Below are positions 34,050 to 45,022 of a DNA stretch of 64,000 bases, piece after piece. The first letter of the stretch is position 1. Each line of letters starts with the position of its first letter. Under the pieces are notes generated by a model that was not told where the DNA came from, did no database searches, and saw only the letters and a list, made by a program, of their open reading frames with translations. The position numbers and the translations under genes are program-made. Source of the DNA: Ganoderma boninense (lineage: Eukaryota > Basidiomycota > Agaricomycetes > Polyporales > Polyporaceae); the NCBI GenBank assembly GCA_002900995.3, contig CM035306.1:2108001-2172000 (forward strand). Reading direction: 5' to 3'.

Positions 34050-34375
34050 TATCAGTGCTATCGTAGACGCACGCGCACAGATGAACCAAACTGCAGCACC
34101 TTTACCCGTTACGAAACCACCAAAAACAGTCGGAGCGGGCGTCCGCGACGCACCTCGGGGGATGCAGGCGAATTAAGGGCTTGCAAACGCAATGACAATT
34201 ATACATCCGAACGCGGTAATGTACGTGGCAATATCACAACATGCAAATGAAGAGAAGAGCACAATTCGAAGTCCCTAATATTACCGTGGCGTGCGATCGA
34301 GCCGCGTTTTCGTCGCCGACCCCCAACCCCGCCGTCCCCGCCGCGCGACCCCGACCACAAAAACTTGCATCAAAC
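34050..34375. other. Interval between element copy 2 and the 3' end of gene C
   Basis: 326 bp, relatively AT-rich, likely gene C 3' flank. Nothing else is seen. Confidence 0.45.
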
Positions 34376-35003
34376 CTACATGTTCAGGACGACGGCGAAG
34401 AATTTGCTCGGCAACTTGGAAGCATCCGAAGAGCCTGACGGCGGGAGCGCCCCGTCCGTCGCCGGCATACCTACCACAGACCGTTCGCGATCGTCAGATG
34501 CAGTCCAGTGACGGCGACATCAAGTGGCATCGGCGATAGCGACAGAATGTGATGTGACGCTCACCAGGCGCGGAGCTTGTGCTAGCTGACGAGAGCGTAC
34601 AGTGCGTACACTCAAGATGGAACTGCCTGCACCGGGCGCATGCCCCTGTCCCGGGCCAGTCGCAGGCGACGTGCGCCTTCTTGCTGTCGCGGCCGACGCC
34701 ATCGCGGGAGTCAGGACACGTCGTAAGCGCAGGAACGACGCAGGCACGACTCACCATTCCTCGCATGGGGTGCTGTTCGCAACGGGTGAACCCTGCCGCC
34801 GCTCACACACCTCGCCCCGCTTCGTGCACTCTGCGCAACGCGATTCTCCTTCGGCCTTGATGCACTTGACTGCGAAAAGAGCAGATTACCGTCAGTCGGA
34901 GGGACGCGACGCGGTCGAGGCGAGGATATGGGATGAGAGGATACGCGTATGACGTACCCTTGCGCCAGCGGCAGTTGTTGCAGGGCTGGGACTTGCTGGA
35001 CAT
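34376..35003 (-). CDS. Tandem double Zn2Cys6 protein C (124 residues)
   Basis: Four exons (34958-35003, 34755-34869, 34565-34683, 34376-34470) join in frame to 124 residues, the shortest member. It begins MSSKSQPCNNCRWRKVKCIK. Cluster 1 spacing is C-x2-C-x6-C-x8-C-x2-C-x6-C, ending CAECTKRGEVC. A short linker (ERRQGSPVANSTP) leads to cluster 2, from PCEECKKAHVACDWP to CARCRQFHLEC, with a 7-residue central loop. The tail is only about 40 residues and ends KFFAVVLNM. Intron 1 is phase 1 right after WRK, and intron 2 is phase 2 splitting the second Cys codon of CEEC, as in genes A and B. The protein is little more than two zinc clusters, so if it binds DNA it would lack any obvious activation domain. 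It lies 327 bp from transposon copy 2. Confidence 0.85.
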
Positions 35004-36084
35004 TGCGGAGGATGGGGCAGGAAGGGGGACGAGGTAGTGTTCGCGGGATAGGATGCCTTAGGAGGGACCGGTAGGCAGTGTAGAGAGGCAGGAGGCCCGA
35101 GGAGGGATGCGGTACGAGGAGTGCGTTATATATTCATGGTGGATGGGCGGAAAGCGAGGTGCAGCCGCCTGCGGCTTCTCTGATACGATCGCCACAAGAG
35201 TAGGGGGCAGAGGGACGCGCCACGCCGCCGTGCGCGTGCAGGAGAGGCCGGAATAGGTGGGGAGGGGACAGAGGACGCCCGGGGGGCGAGGCGGGCTGGA
35301 CGAAAATGTTGCCTTGTCGGGGGCACAATGGGCCATGGTCACGGCTGGGGACGTCACATTGCTATATTCCTGAATTCGAAGCACATCTGAACGGCCTGCC
35401 CCGAGCCAGCGGCAGTGAGAAGTGCGATAAACTGCTTCTCGGCTTCGCGGGAGGCGTGAGACGGGTGGACCCCGTGCAGAGCCGGTGCCTGTTGTCCCTC
35501 GCCGCTGCAGCGACGACAGGGTCCGTTATTCCGGCGGGGCACGGTGGGCGATTTCGTGCGTAGGACTGGGAAATAAGGTTTAATAGTACTGCTTGGGGGA
35601 GGATGGGGGATGGGCCGGCCAAGACACGGCGGTCCGGACGTTGGTACGGACGGCAAGGCCACCAAACGCGGCGGTGATGGAACGGCACAGCGGTGCAAGG
35701 AGCCCGGCCATGCACGGCCTGAGGGCGTGAAAGGGTGCAGCGAGTCCTGTCCTGGTCTCGATTGGCGCTCCACCCAATTCCCTGCCGCTTCTTGCCGCCC
35801 TGCGACCCACACACGCCCTGGGGGCGCGGAGATTGCGGGTCCCTTGCCACGCGTGTGTGCTTAGGCGGCTCCCCTCGGGGCTTGTCGTGCGCACTGGCTT
35901 CGTTGCAGAGTGTGGACATCGGAAGCGGCGTATCCATATCCCACACTGCACCCAGCTCGCGTCTGCGTTTGAAACATTCGCGGGACGCTCGTCCCTGCGA
36001 CCTTCTGCGCCAAGCACGGCGGCAGAAAATTGTCGGGGGCGGATTCCACCGCATGATGGCTGTCGATACACGCTCAATATCGCA
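35004..36084. other. Interval between gene C and TMA20
   Basis: About 1.1 kb: gene C promoter on the left, TMA20 3' flank on the right. Several GC-rich frames are open; the only suggestive part is the Cys-rich stretch listed at 35354-35600. Confidence 0.45.
35354..35600 (-). pseudogene. Possible decayed Zn2Cys6 exon
   Basis: A minus frame ending at 35354 reads PRRNNGPCRRCSGEGQQAPA, which resembles the CRRC second half of gene B cluster 1, but the final Cys is missing. A neighbouring frame supplies CPAGITDP and, further on, HRLC. This is what one or two indels in a cluster exon would produce. It sits about 350 bp upstream of gene C in the same orientation. The evidence is weak. Confidence 0.2.
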
Positions 36085-36939
36085 CTACAATGACGTGAGT
36101 TTCCACAGGTCGTCTCCGAGGTACGTGATAGTTTCGACCCCCACGCCCTTGTTCACCGACTTGATCTCCTCCGTGCCCAACTTGGTGATGCCGATGCCTG
36201 CCGCGTGCTCCTTGCCCTCTGCATGGATGGCAACAGGCGTGTTGGCGGGGAGCGCCTGGTCAGCTGGCGGGAGGGAGCCGCCCGCGGACGTGAATCCTGG
36301 GCACATCATATGGGCGCCCGCAAGGAGGAAGCGGATCGCCCCGCGGTCCACCTTGACGGTGGGGAGAATGAATGGGTCTGCGAAGGCAAGGGGCACGTAC
36401 GTCAGCCGCGCGCTCGTGCTAGATAGCCTTCAGCCGCGCGGCACTCATCTCGCCTCTCGTCTGGCGGGAGCGCATGGCCAGGGTCGAAGGCAGGGAAGAC
36501 GAAGACGCACATTTGTGGAGGAGCCGAAGCGTGGGGAAGAAGGGACCGTCGAAGTGTTGGAAGAAGAGCGGCTCGCCGTGGAGCGTGTAGATGGAAACGT
36601 GCTCTCTGCTGCGTACGTCGGACGCGGAGGGGTGCAGGGTGGGGGAATCGTCGGTCATCAGAGGCCGCGCACGGGCGAAATGGACGGCGGGAGGGGACTG
36701 ACCATTTTACAAGCGTGAGGGGCTCCTTCTTGGGCCATATCTGCTCAAAGGTCTCTTGGCTGACGTTCCACTGTGCGAGGATACTGGAACGGATGGACCT
36801 CTGTACAGAGGATTTCACGCTAACTTGGCCCGAGACGTCCGAGGAGGGTTGGAATCTGTCAGGGTCCGAGAGTTCATGGGGTCAGCGGGTGCTTGGCCGG
36901 CATGGATGGGATGGACATGCGGGCGCACTTTTTGAACAT
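36085..36939 (-). CDS. TMA20: Tma20/MCTS1, PUA-domain translation factor
   Basis: Tma20 (human MCTS1) pairs with Tma22/DENR; the heterodimer recycles 40S subunits and promotes re-initiation. Four exons (36929-36939, 36703-36855, 36511-36608, 36085-36377) join to 184 residues, against 181 in human. The first coding exon is only 11 nt (MFK plus two bases) and gives the family start MFKKF. Visible features are IWPKKEPLTLVKC, YTLHGEPLFFQHFDGPFFPT, LRLLHKYPFILP and the PUA core VDRGAIRFLLAGAHMMCPGF, then VAIHAEGKEHAAGIGITKLG and VNKGVGVETITYLGDDLWKL. All conserved blocks are in order. There are no anomalies apart from the tiny first exon. Confidence 0.95.
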
Positions 36940-38894
36940 GTTTCGCGATCGGCAGATGGAAGCTAGAAGAGGAGGGCTGGGAAGGCGCGGAAGAGCTGAA
37001 TGAGGGTGGGTGGCTGCCCACGATAGAGGATGGAGCGGCAAGCAAGTGGTGGGACGAGAGGCGCGACGAGAGAGCGCAAGGTGGTAAGCGATGGCAAGGC
37101 GATGGCATCTGAATGCATCTGGCTCCCGTCGGGTATATCCGAGGATGCAGGCAAAGTTGGGTTATGCGAGACCCTCGCTGAGATCAATATTCCAGATATT
37201 GCCCCGGATCTCCAGCGCTGGCCCGCCACCCGCCCTGGCAAATCCCTTCATCCCACTCCATCCATCCTCCACACCATCCGACGTCCAATCACTCTCCTCA
37301 GCTCCTCCCATGGATGGCTCCACCGTCGGTGCTCTCACTGTCACCGCCCTTGACACGAGCTCGAGCGACGGGCGAACAGAAGCAGCCATTTCAAAATCAG
37401 TCTTGCTCCTCCTTCGGATTCTTGCTCCTCCGCCGCCGCTCAACCCCAGCAGGAGCCCAGGCACGGCACCATCCCACCAACTCCTCCGAAGCCTGATTCA
37501 TTGCTGGTCGGAGTCGAACCGTCGTCCACCCTCACTGACCTCGCCACTCAACGAAGACCGCGCCCATATCGCTTGCCCCTCGCCTTGATCGCCGCAGAAA
37601 TTGGCTGCGTGCCATATTAGAGCTCTGGATGCCCAATATGCCACATGAGTTGCCAGAAGCCCCAGCGACTGGACGCGTCTCTCCCGCATCGTGGCGCGGC
37701 CCGGGCTCGTCGCCGTCAGGCCATGCGCAGAAGCCCTCCTAGATGCGTTTCACTTTCAATCAGCGAATGTTCCGTGGATGGGTTCGAAGGGGCACGCTAC
37801 CGTGCTTCTTTACGTTCCTCTTATCCAGGCGGAACGGGAAGCTGTACGTCACTCAATAAGTCATCGTCCTTGGCCTCGAGGCTGGCATGCCAGCTGAGAC
37901 ACGCACACGCCTATCTATAGCGTGGACTCATTCCGGAAAGCGCTGATACAGCTAACCTCGCGGCCGCGGCCAGCGACCCTGAGCCTCCCTGGGCAGAAAC
38001 TTAAAGATCACTGAACCTTGCTCAAGTCGCCGTTCAGAATGATCATGTCTTCATATCGGCGACAGGGAGACGGTTCACGAGGCCGAGGGCGTCCCGTCGA
38101 TCATGACGTGGCGCGCCAGATGAAGTCCCTCAGCGTTCAATCCGACATGAGAACCACGCTGCTGGTCCATAGCTGTCCGGTCCTCCGCGTCGAGAACAAG
38201 CAGGGGTTTGCCCCCCAAGGACACATCACAGCCTCCCGGGCGTCCGCGGCTTAATATGGCAGGCGGGTTTTCCACCTCGCTCATCTCGGGACCTGTCTGG
38301 AGGCGTTTCAGGACGAAGAGGGTTTGGACCCTTAGCGACCATCGACACCCACATACAATTTGCAGCAAACGTGTGCTGCCCCCATTCCCCACACAGGCCC
38401 CCTACAACGTCTATGTCCGTGCCCGCCCGACGGTCGCGATAACCGATGACTTCTTTTCCTGCCCCTAACGCCGATAGTAATCGCGCCAGCGGGCTTCCTA
38501 TGAATCATGGTACATTACTATTCTCTTCTCGTATTCCTCGGTCGTAAGCTATTGTTACATGTGTGGTAGATGCAGTGAACAGCGAGATGGCGATAGCAAG
38601 GTTACACGGGCTGCTAGAACGTGGGACGGGACCGGGTGCGACGGGGGTGTGGCAAGCCAACGGCACGAATGATTGTCTGGCCTTTGTGAAGATGAGGATG
38701 GGAGTTATGGACACAGAGCGAAGCCTGGAGAACATCGAGGGGAAGGATTGCATGAGGGGTAGGGGGACAAGGGGAATTGAGGGGCCAAGCAGCAGCAAAA
38801 ACAACGTAACGCGACGGACGCGAAAGACATGGCAACCGGGAATGTCTATCATACAGATAAGTCAGTCGTGCAGAGCGGGGCGCTGGTTCGTTCA
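36940..38894. other. Intergenic interval between TMA20 and CRM1
   Basis: About 2 kb without a certain gene. A minus frame at 37162-37389 starts MAASVRPSLELVSRAVTVRA and ends IWNIDLSEGLA (75 residues). It reads naturally but has no known motif or partner exon. The region just left of 38895 is CRM1 3' UTR. Confidence 0.4.
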
Positions 38895-41800
38895 TCAGAT
38901 GTCCTCGTCCTTGTCTTCGAGCTGAGACGGTTTCAGCATTCCCGGGATCCGCATCGCCACCTCGCGCTCCTCCTGCGCCTTGCGCTGAGCCTCCAGTTCC
39001 TTTTCCTCGAGGTACAGGTCCGCATTATCCCCCGAAAACTCTTTGAGTTGCACGAGGAAATCGCGGAGCGCAAGCTTGAAGCGGTTAATATCGCTGTGGA
39101 ACTCGCCCAAGGACAAGACGAAAGTCTGGATCTGCGCACTAAACATCACGTCAGCGCACGCATCTTATCGCCGCAGAAGGGAAGCCTTACTTCTGCACAT
39201 GTGGGAATGCAGACTTAAGGAGGTTCGCCGTGTACTCGCGCAGGAACATAGCGTTGCTGATGTTGGGGTCTGGCACTGTCGAAGGGTCGAAAAGCGGCAC
39301 GGAGATCTGGTTCGTCTCGACGAGCTGGAACATGCGTGCGAGGAGCAGCGACTGGAGCTTGAAGCCACTCTTGTGGTCCGTGTCGGTGAGAACGTAGAAG
39401 ATGTCCTGCATGATGCTGAGGAAGTACTGTTGGAAGAACGCGCTCGCAACCGACGGGTCGGCACCGGCAAAGTTGTTCACGACTTCGAGACACACTGTAG
39501 GACCGACATGCCTGAGTTAGTTCAACACGACTCCCAAGCCCGACCACGCCCAATCCTAGAACACGTACGGTTGAGCCCAGTCTCAGCAATGTCACGCATC
39601 GTGTGCTTGATAGCCCAGATGATGCTGTCCATGAACAGCTTGAATTGCGGCGGAGCAATGGTCAGGAGGGCTGCAGGTATTGTTAGCGTGAGGTCCCACC
39701 AACGGCAGTAGGGCGTGGGCATTCGGTGTACGAACCTGGGAAGCAGTTCAGGTTAATGGCACGCAAGAGCTTAAAGAACCCGACACGGTGCTCTGGGAAC
39801 TCTGCGAAGTCCTGGTTGATCATGTTCAATGTCGGCTCGAACACGGCGTCCAGAATCGCGGGCACTTGTGGTGTGAGGAGGGGCTGGATCAGGCAAATTA
39901 GCAAGTAGGTACACATCGCTGAAGGGAAGTCGAAGTCCTCACCCCAAGGCGGCCGATGATCGTAGCCATCACGTTCAATACCTCCGCGTCGCGTGCCGCG
40001 GGCACGTTGCGGTTGTAGTCGCCCAAAATCGCGTCAAGCAGTGGCGGCATGAAGTTGCTGTTCACGGCCTCGAGATCTTCAGACTTCTTGATGAACGTCT
40101 CCATCAGCTTGAGAATCTCTTTCTTGATTGTTCGGAGCTGCCGAACTTTGGGCGTCTTGGTTGCAATGAGGCCTATCCATCTGTGTGAGCCGACCGCCCA
40201 TCAACTAAAGAGGCTAGGATGACCCCACCTTCTCGAGCAACGGTCTCGCTAATGATACCGCTAACTGCTTTGTATAAGCCAAGCATGTCCAGGAATATCC
40301 TGCCAATCTGCGGGAGATAGAACGTCCCAATGGACGTGCATGCCGAGACGTTCGTCTTCAATACGTTGGATAGAATCTTGATATTGTCTGGGCTGCTCAG
40401 AACGTCCATGTTTTGCGCCGCTTGTGCCATCAGAGAGTCCCACTAGACGACTAAAATGAGCGAAAAACTTCCGAAACACACGACGGTAGGCACGTACCGC
40501 ATTGTTGGGCAGCTCCATGAGTCTCGCGATGAGCTTTTCCTGCTGGGGTTTATTTGGCTGAGCCGATATCATGTATCCCACGGCTTCGTAGAATGTGTGA
40601 ACCTATTACGTGCCATTTAGAGTTTTTAACATCAGAGGGTCATAGCTTCGCGTACCTGCTGCGGCGACAAGTCCACGGTGATTCTGTGAAGTAGCCGCAA
40701 AATTTCGTCCACGAAGGGCTCTGACTCTCCAGACTGTTGCATGACAAAATGCCGTCGGCACTTCTGGGCGATCTTGATGAACGTGTCGCATGCCATATCC
40801 TGGACACCTGTCATTCAGGTCAGAACACAGCCCATATATATCCTTTATCCCACCAGTCACCTTCGTGCGTCTCGTGCATGAACTCGAACAACTTGTTCAC
40901 GACAGTCTTCAAGAACTTCCAGTGCGCCTTCAGGAACCTTGGGTACTGGCCGACAATGTACATGATGTCAGACGCAACGACAGCCTTGTTGTCTTTTCCA
41001 CGTTTGATCTCGCACAGACCGAGCAGGTCCTTGATGACAGTAACCAAGAAGCGCTTCTCGGTCTCCTCGTCTGCGGAAAGTTTATCAACACAAAGGGCCC
41101 GACCGAAAGGTGAAACACATACTCATAGCGCCAGAGATGGATCCAATGGCCCAGCAAAGCGTGTTCAGGTTCTGCCATGACCATTCCGAGCCGTCGACCT
41201 GCTTCTGGAGCTTCTCCGTCAAAATATTCTCCGTGTCCGCGACGTCCAGATGCGTCAGGTACACAAGAAGCTCGCGCATCTGCTTGTAAAGTACGATGGT
41301 GTCGATTTCTTTCATGAATTCTCGCACGATCTCGCCTTCGTCGTTTTCAACGATCAGCACCTAATACACAAAATGATACGGGGTGACAGGCTAGTTAGGC
41401 GAAGACGTAAAGGGGTTTGAAGCAGGCCACGCACCTCCTCGGGCTTGACCATCTTCTCGATCACTACGAGCCGAAGATTCGACAGCACATCGCTGTAGAT
41501 GTTCTTTCGCAGTGACACGCCGTTGAGCATCGAGGTCCCGCTCCCCAAGCTGAGCCCCATGAGCAATCCACTCTCGCCAATCGGCAAGCTTTGGATTTCT
41601 TCATAAAGCTCAGCAACAAGCTTCAGCCAGTACTCGAGGCAGATCTTGAAGATCTCACGCTCGTCCACCTGAGAAATCTTGACCATGTAAAGATGCGCGT
41701 TCAAGAGGACGTCGCGATTCTGCTCGGTCTCGACTGCACGGAGATGGGAGGAGAGGAAGTTGGAAAGGAATAGGGCGAGGTTGAGAACGAGCTCCTGGCC

Positions 41801-43045
41801 AGAGTCGCCGGCGTTCGCGTATGCTTGCGCGATGTTGGTGCTCGGGGGGATCATGCGGTTCACGGACGTCATGACCATTGCGAAGAGGATGACGAACTTT
41901 GGGTCGTACTCAGGGCCGACGTTGAGGGCTGCAATCTCCGCTAAGCACTTGAGGGTGACATTCCGGAAATCAGAGGACTCCAAGAACTATTCTCCGATGT
42001 CAATGCATAGAACACGCAAAAACCCCAGCGGTTATAACGCGACGCACCCGGTTCAAAAGCAAGTCGATGATAGTCGTCTCAAAGATATAGCCGAGGGGTA
42101 TCCAGTTGAGAAACCTCAGGAGCGTCTCCAGGGTCGCCTTGATCAGAGATGTCTTCTGTGCCTCCTCCAAAATCTCTGAGCACAGCTTGAAGATCTCAGA
42201 GAACTCGCCACACATCTGGTTCTTCAGGTTTTTGACCTTCGCTTGAGTCATCTGCTCGGCCGAGTAATCGAAGATTTCCTCGGACAGGAGCTTGAGAATA
42301 ACCATGTTGTTTTCGCAAAGAGAGAGGTTTGTTTTGGAAGATTCGACAAGTTCAGGGATGAATGTTGGCCAATTGTGTGGCCACTCCTGCTTGAGGATCT
42401 AGTGGGGCACAAGATTACGTCGAGTGGTTTCCATGCGCCCATCATGAACGTACCTGAACGAGGGCAAGGTTCAACTTGTTCAAATACGTCTTTTCTCTCC
42501 GCATCGTAGCCTCATCCGACGCGACCTTCACCGTGATACCAACGATAAAGTTCCGGATTCCTGAAGGGTAGCCGTTGGGACTTGTAGAACGCGCCACTAT
42601 ATTGATACGTACCTTGGCGCTGACCCTCGGGAAGAGATTTCCACCTCGTGTTGATCAGCTTCTCCAGGATCTGTAGACCGATGTACTGAAGACGGTTCAG
42701 CTCAAATGCTTTGGAGAGGAATGCCGTGAACTGAGCGATAATACCTTGGTCTGTGGGAATGACGAGCGTTCAAGGATATCGGGCACCCTCGTCCATGCGT
42801 CAGGGTTGTCTTGGAACTGGGTCAAAACTTGCTGGGAGAGTTGTTGCTGCCGCGCGAGTCGCATATGAGACCAAAGCGAGCGCGTGGAGAGGACCAAAGA
42901 CGTACCTCTTGGCCAGCACCAGAGTAGAACGCCATGACCACTCTGTCCATGAGCGAGACGTCAAACTCTTTGGAGAAGTCGAGGATGCCCTGGAGCAGCG
43001 TGAATGGGAAGGAGACGACGGATATGTGGCGCGACATACCTCCAT
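38895..43045 (-). CDS. CRM1: Exportin-1 (Crm1/Xpo1), nuclear export receptor
   Basis: CRM1 exports proteins with leucine-rich signals and several RNPs with RanGTP. The start is the ATG at 43045: the first coding exon is just six bases (ATGGAG), spliced to [20 protein letters not shown], the importin-beta N-terminal region. HEAT-repeat blocks follow in order: [14 protein letters not shown] sequence (here [20 protein letters not shown]), [24 protein letters not shown]..., [89 protein letters not shown], and the C-terminal [20 protein letters not shown]. The acidic tail ends QLEDKDEDI. The gene is cut by more than a dozen short introns. A Cys occupies the NES-groove position (codon 41012-41014) that confers leptomycin B sensitivity in fission yeast and human. 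Identification is very secure. Confidence 0.97.
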
Positions 43046-43937
43046 GATGGCGAGGGGATCGATGGACGCGTTGGGGGAGTGGTGGTTGTGGTCGTCGATG
43101 TCGAACCGCTGACTGAACCTCGGAAGGCCAAAGGCTGTGGCGGCGAGTGGGCAAAGGGCAGATCTATAGGATTAGATCTTGTCTTATCTCCTCCGTTCGG
43201 CACCATAGTCCACTTCAAGCTCCGATAGTACATCCTAAGCCAGGCGCGCTTACAAAGCGATACTGTAATGACGGATCTCAACGCCCCCCGCCGGCTATTA
43301 CCAAGTGGCAGTACATGCTTGTAAGTACCGTAGGACTCGTAAGATCGCAGTGAAGCAATGCCCGCCCTGATCATGCCGGAATATCTGACCGTTAAGGCCG
43401 TAAGTACCTAAGCCTGCCATTGATCAATGCGTACCTTAGGTGTCGCTTGCTCGCTGCAAACTTAAAATAACAGTACTGGCAGTTTTCGGCTGGGCGTTGC
43501 CAAGTTCCCCATGCGCATCTCCAGGATACGCGTATGTGCGCGAATAATTTGCGAATATTTCGACTATCTCTCGACGTTGAATCTGTGAGCATCTGACATT
43601 CAGCGGTTGTATATTCTGTCACTCAACCAACTTAGGTCAAAAATGTCAGGAGCAATGCCTCCGGCGCCACCAGTTTCACCTCTCGTGAAGCCGTGTGCAT
43701 CTTGGACGCTTCTGATGTCCATTATTCTTGGCTTAATAGCAGATCCATCCACATGCATGATGCATGGGATGGTTCGTTCAGCCGCGACTGCGGCGCGTGA
43801 CCTCCATCACGTGATCGCGTTGGATTTCGTCACGCTGGGCGTGGGGCCTCGAGTTAGCTTAGACCACGACCTCGACGGCGGCGGCAGCAACCTCCACCGG
43901 TCCACACTTCATCCGTCTTCCGAGCCTTGTTCGTCCC
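43046..43937. promoter_or_regulatory. Divergent intergenic region between CRM1 and SPC24
   Basis: 892 bp between divergent starts. It contains an E-box CACGTG at 43808-43813, about 125 bp upstream of SPC24, and AT-rich sequence at 43440-43640. No gene is supported; the open frame near 43607-43975 runs into the SPC24 start. Confidence 0.4.
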
Positions 43938-44804
43938 ATGGCTATCAATATCAAAGACACCGTGTATGTGTGTAGGAGAGGCCCTGTCACTTCGTAAGCA
44001 ATCTGAACCTTCTGTAGCAAGGCCATGCGAGAGATGGTCCCCATCATCGACCCCGAGGATGACTACCTCACCATTGCCGCCGCGGAGGAGCAAATGGCTC
44101 TCACTCATGATGCCCGACAGAAAGAGTTGCACGAGGCTCATACAAAGCTGAAACGTGAGTCTTCTCCCCTGCTCTCGCCGCCAACTCGCCTCCTCAAAGG
44201 CTCCAGTGCACGCTCCGCATCCCCGGAGCGCGTATATAACATGGGCTGATGCAGACTTGTCCTCCCACAGAGCTGTCCAAAGTGCTTGAAGCTGCACGCG
44301 TCTCCGCGACTCGACCTTCAACTATCCCATCTGCAGAAGAACACGTCGCGCACATGAATGACCTCGACGCCACGAGGCTATCGCTTGCCAAAGCCATCAA
44401 CGACGCCGAGGGGGCGCTCGCTGGGAAGGAAGCGGAACTTGCTCGACTGAAGGAGGAAACCCGAGCACTAGAGACGTCCGACCCTGCGGCGGAACATGAC
44501 CTTGACGCTACTGCGTGAGTATATGCGTCCGGACCGTACGTGGAGGGATTTTGGAAACCGATCACTTGGGTTTTGCAGATTGAGGCTTGCCCTATACAAG
44601 GGCCTTGGCTTTGAGCCTATCATGGAAAAGGATAGTCGGATGCTTGTCCGTAAGTACCGTCCATACCGTCCTATGCCATCTGATAGAATCTGACCCATTC
44701 CTGTAGGGGCGGAGTCGGGAGATGTCCACTGCATAACCTTTACCAATCGTCAGAAGTCAGACAAAGATTACGCCGACGAGTTGTGGAAACTCGCTTCCTC
44801 ATAA
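43938..44804 (+). CDS. SPC24: Kinetochore protein Spc24
   Basis: Spc24 pairs with Spc25 and anchors the Ndc80 complex to the inner kinetochore. Five exons (43938-43963, 44018-44154, 44271-44514, 44579-44649, 44707-44804) join in frame to 191 residues, typical of Spc24. The N terminus is MAINIKDTVKAMREMVPIID. Coiled coil follows (MALTHDARQKELHEAHTKLK; LAKAINDAEGALAGKEAELA), then a globular RWD-like C-terminal domain: LRLALYKGLGFEPIMEKDSR, AESGDVHCITFTN and DYADELWKLASS. The latter blocks match the end of fungal Spc24 proteins. The start is set by a 26 nt first exon. It is divergent from CRM1 and convergent with the CAF-1 gene. NDC80, encoding a partner subunit, lies at the left edge of the window. 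Confidence 0.85.
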
Positions 44805-45022
44805 GCACTTTGTTCAGGTTCCTCTGTTTCGCCTGGATCTACTCATTAACTTATTGCCCCTGCCTTGCACTGTACAACTGCGGAGATATATACAATTATT
44901 GTATGATACATTACGGTAGTAAAAGTGGATCATGTAGATGCGAAGACTTCTCTAGGGCATGAATGCGCCTCACGACAGCCCATATTGCGCCTATCCGAGC
45001 ATACAATCGTCAGTCCCTCCCT

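Noticed and set aside
37501..37580. tRNA-like signal with a perfect B-box (GGTTCGACTCC) on the minus strand
   Set aside because: No 5' acceptor strand pairs with the 3' side (CAGCAAT), and the T stem has an A-A mismatch. The A-box is poor, so it is not a credible tRNA.
38563..38925. 120-codon plus-strand frame
   Set aside because: It does not begin with ATG and overlaps the CRM1 3' UTR and last codons on the other strand.
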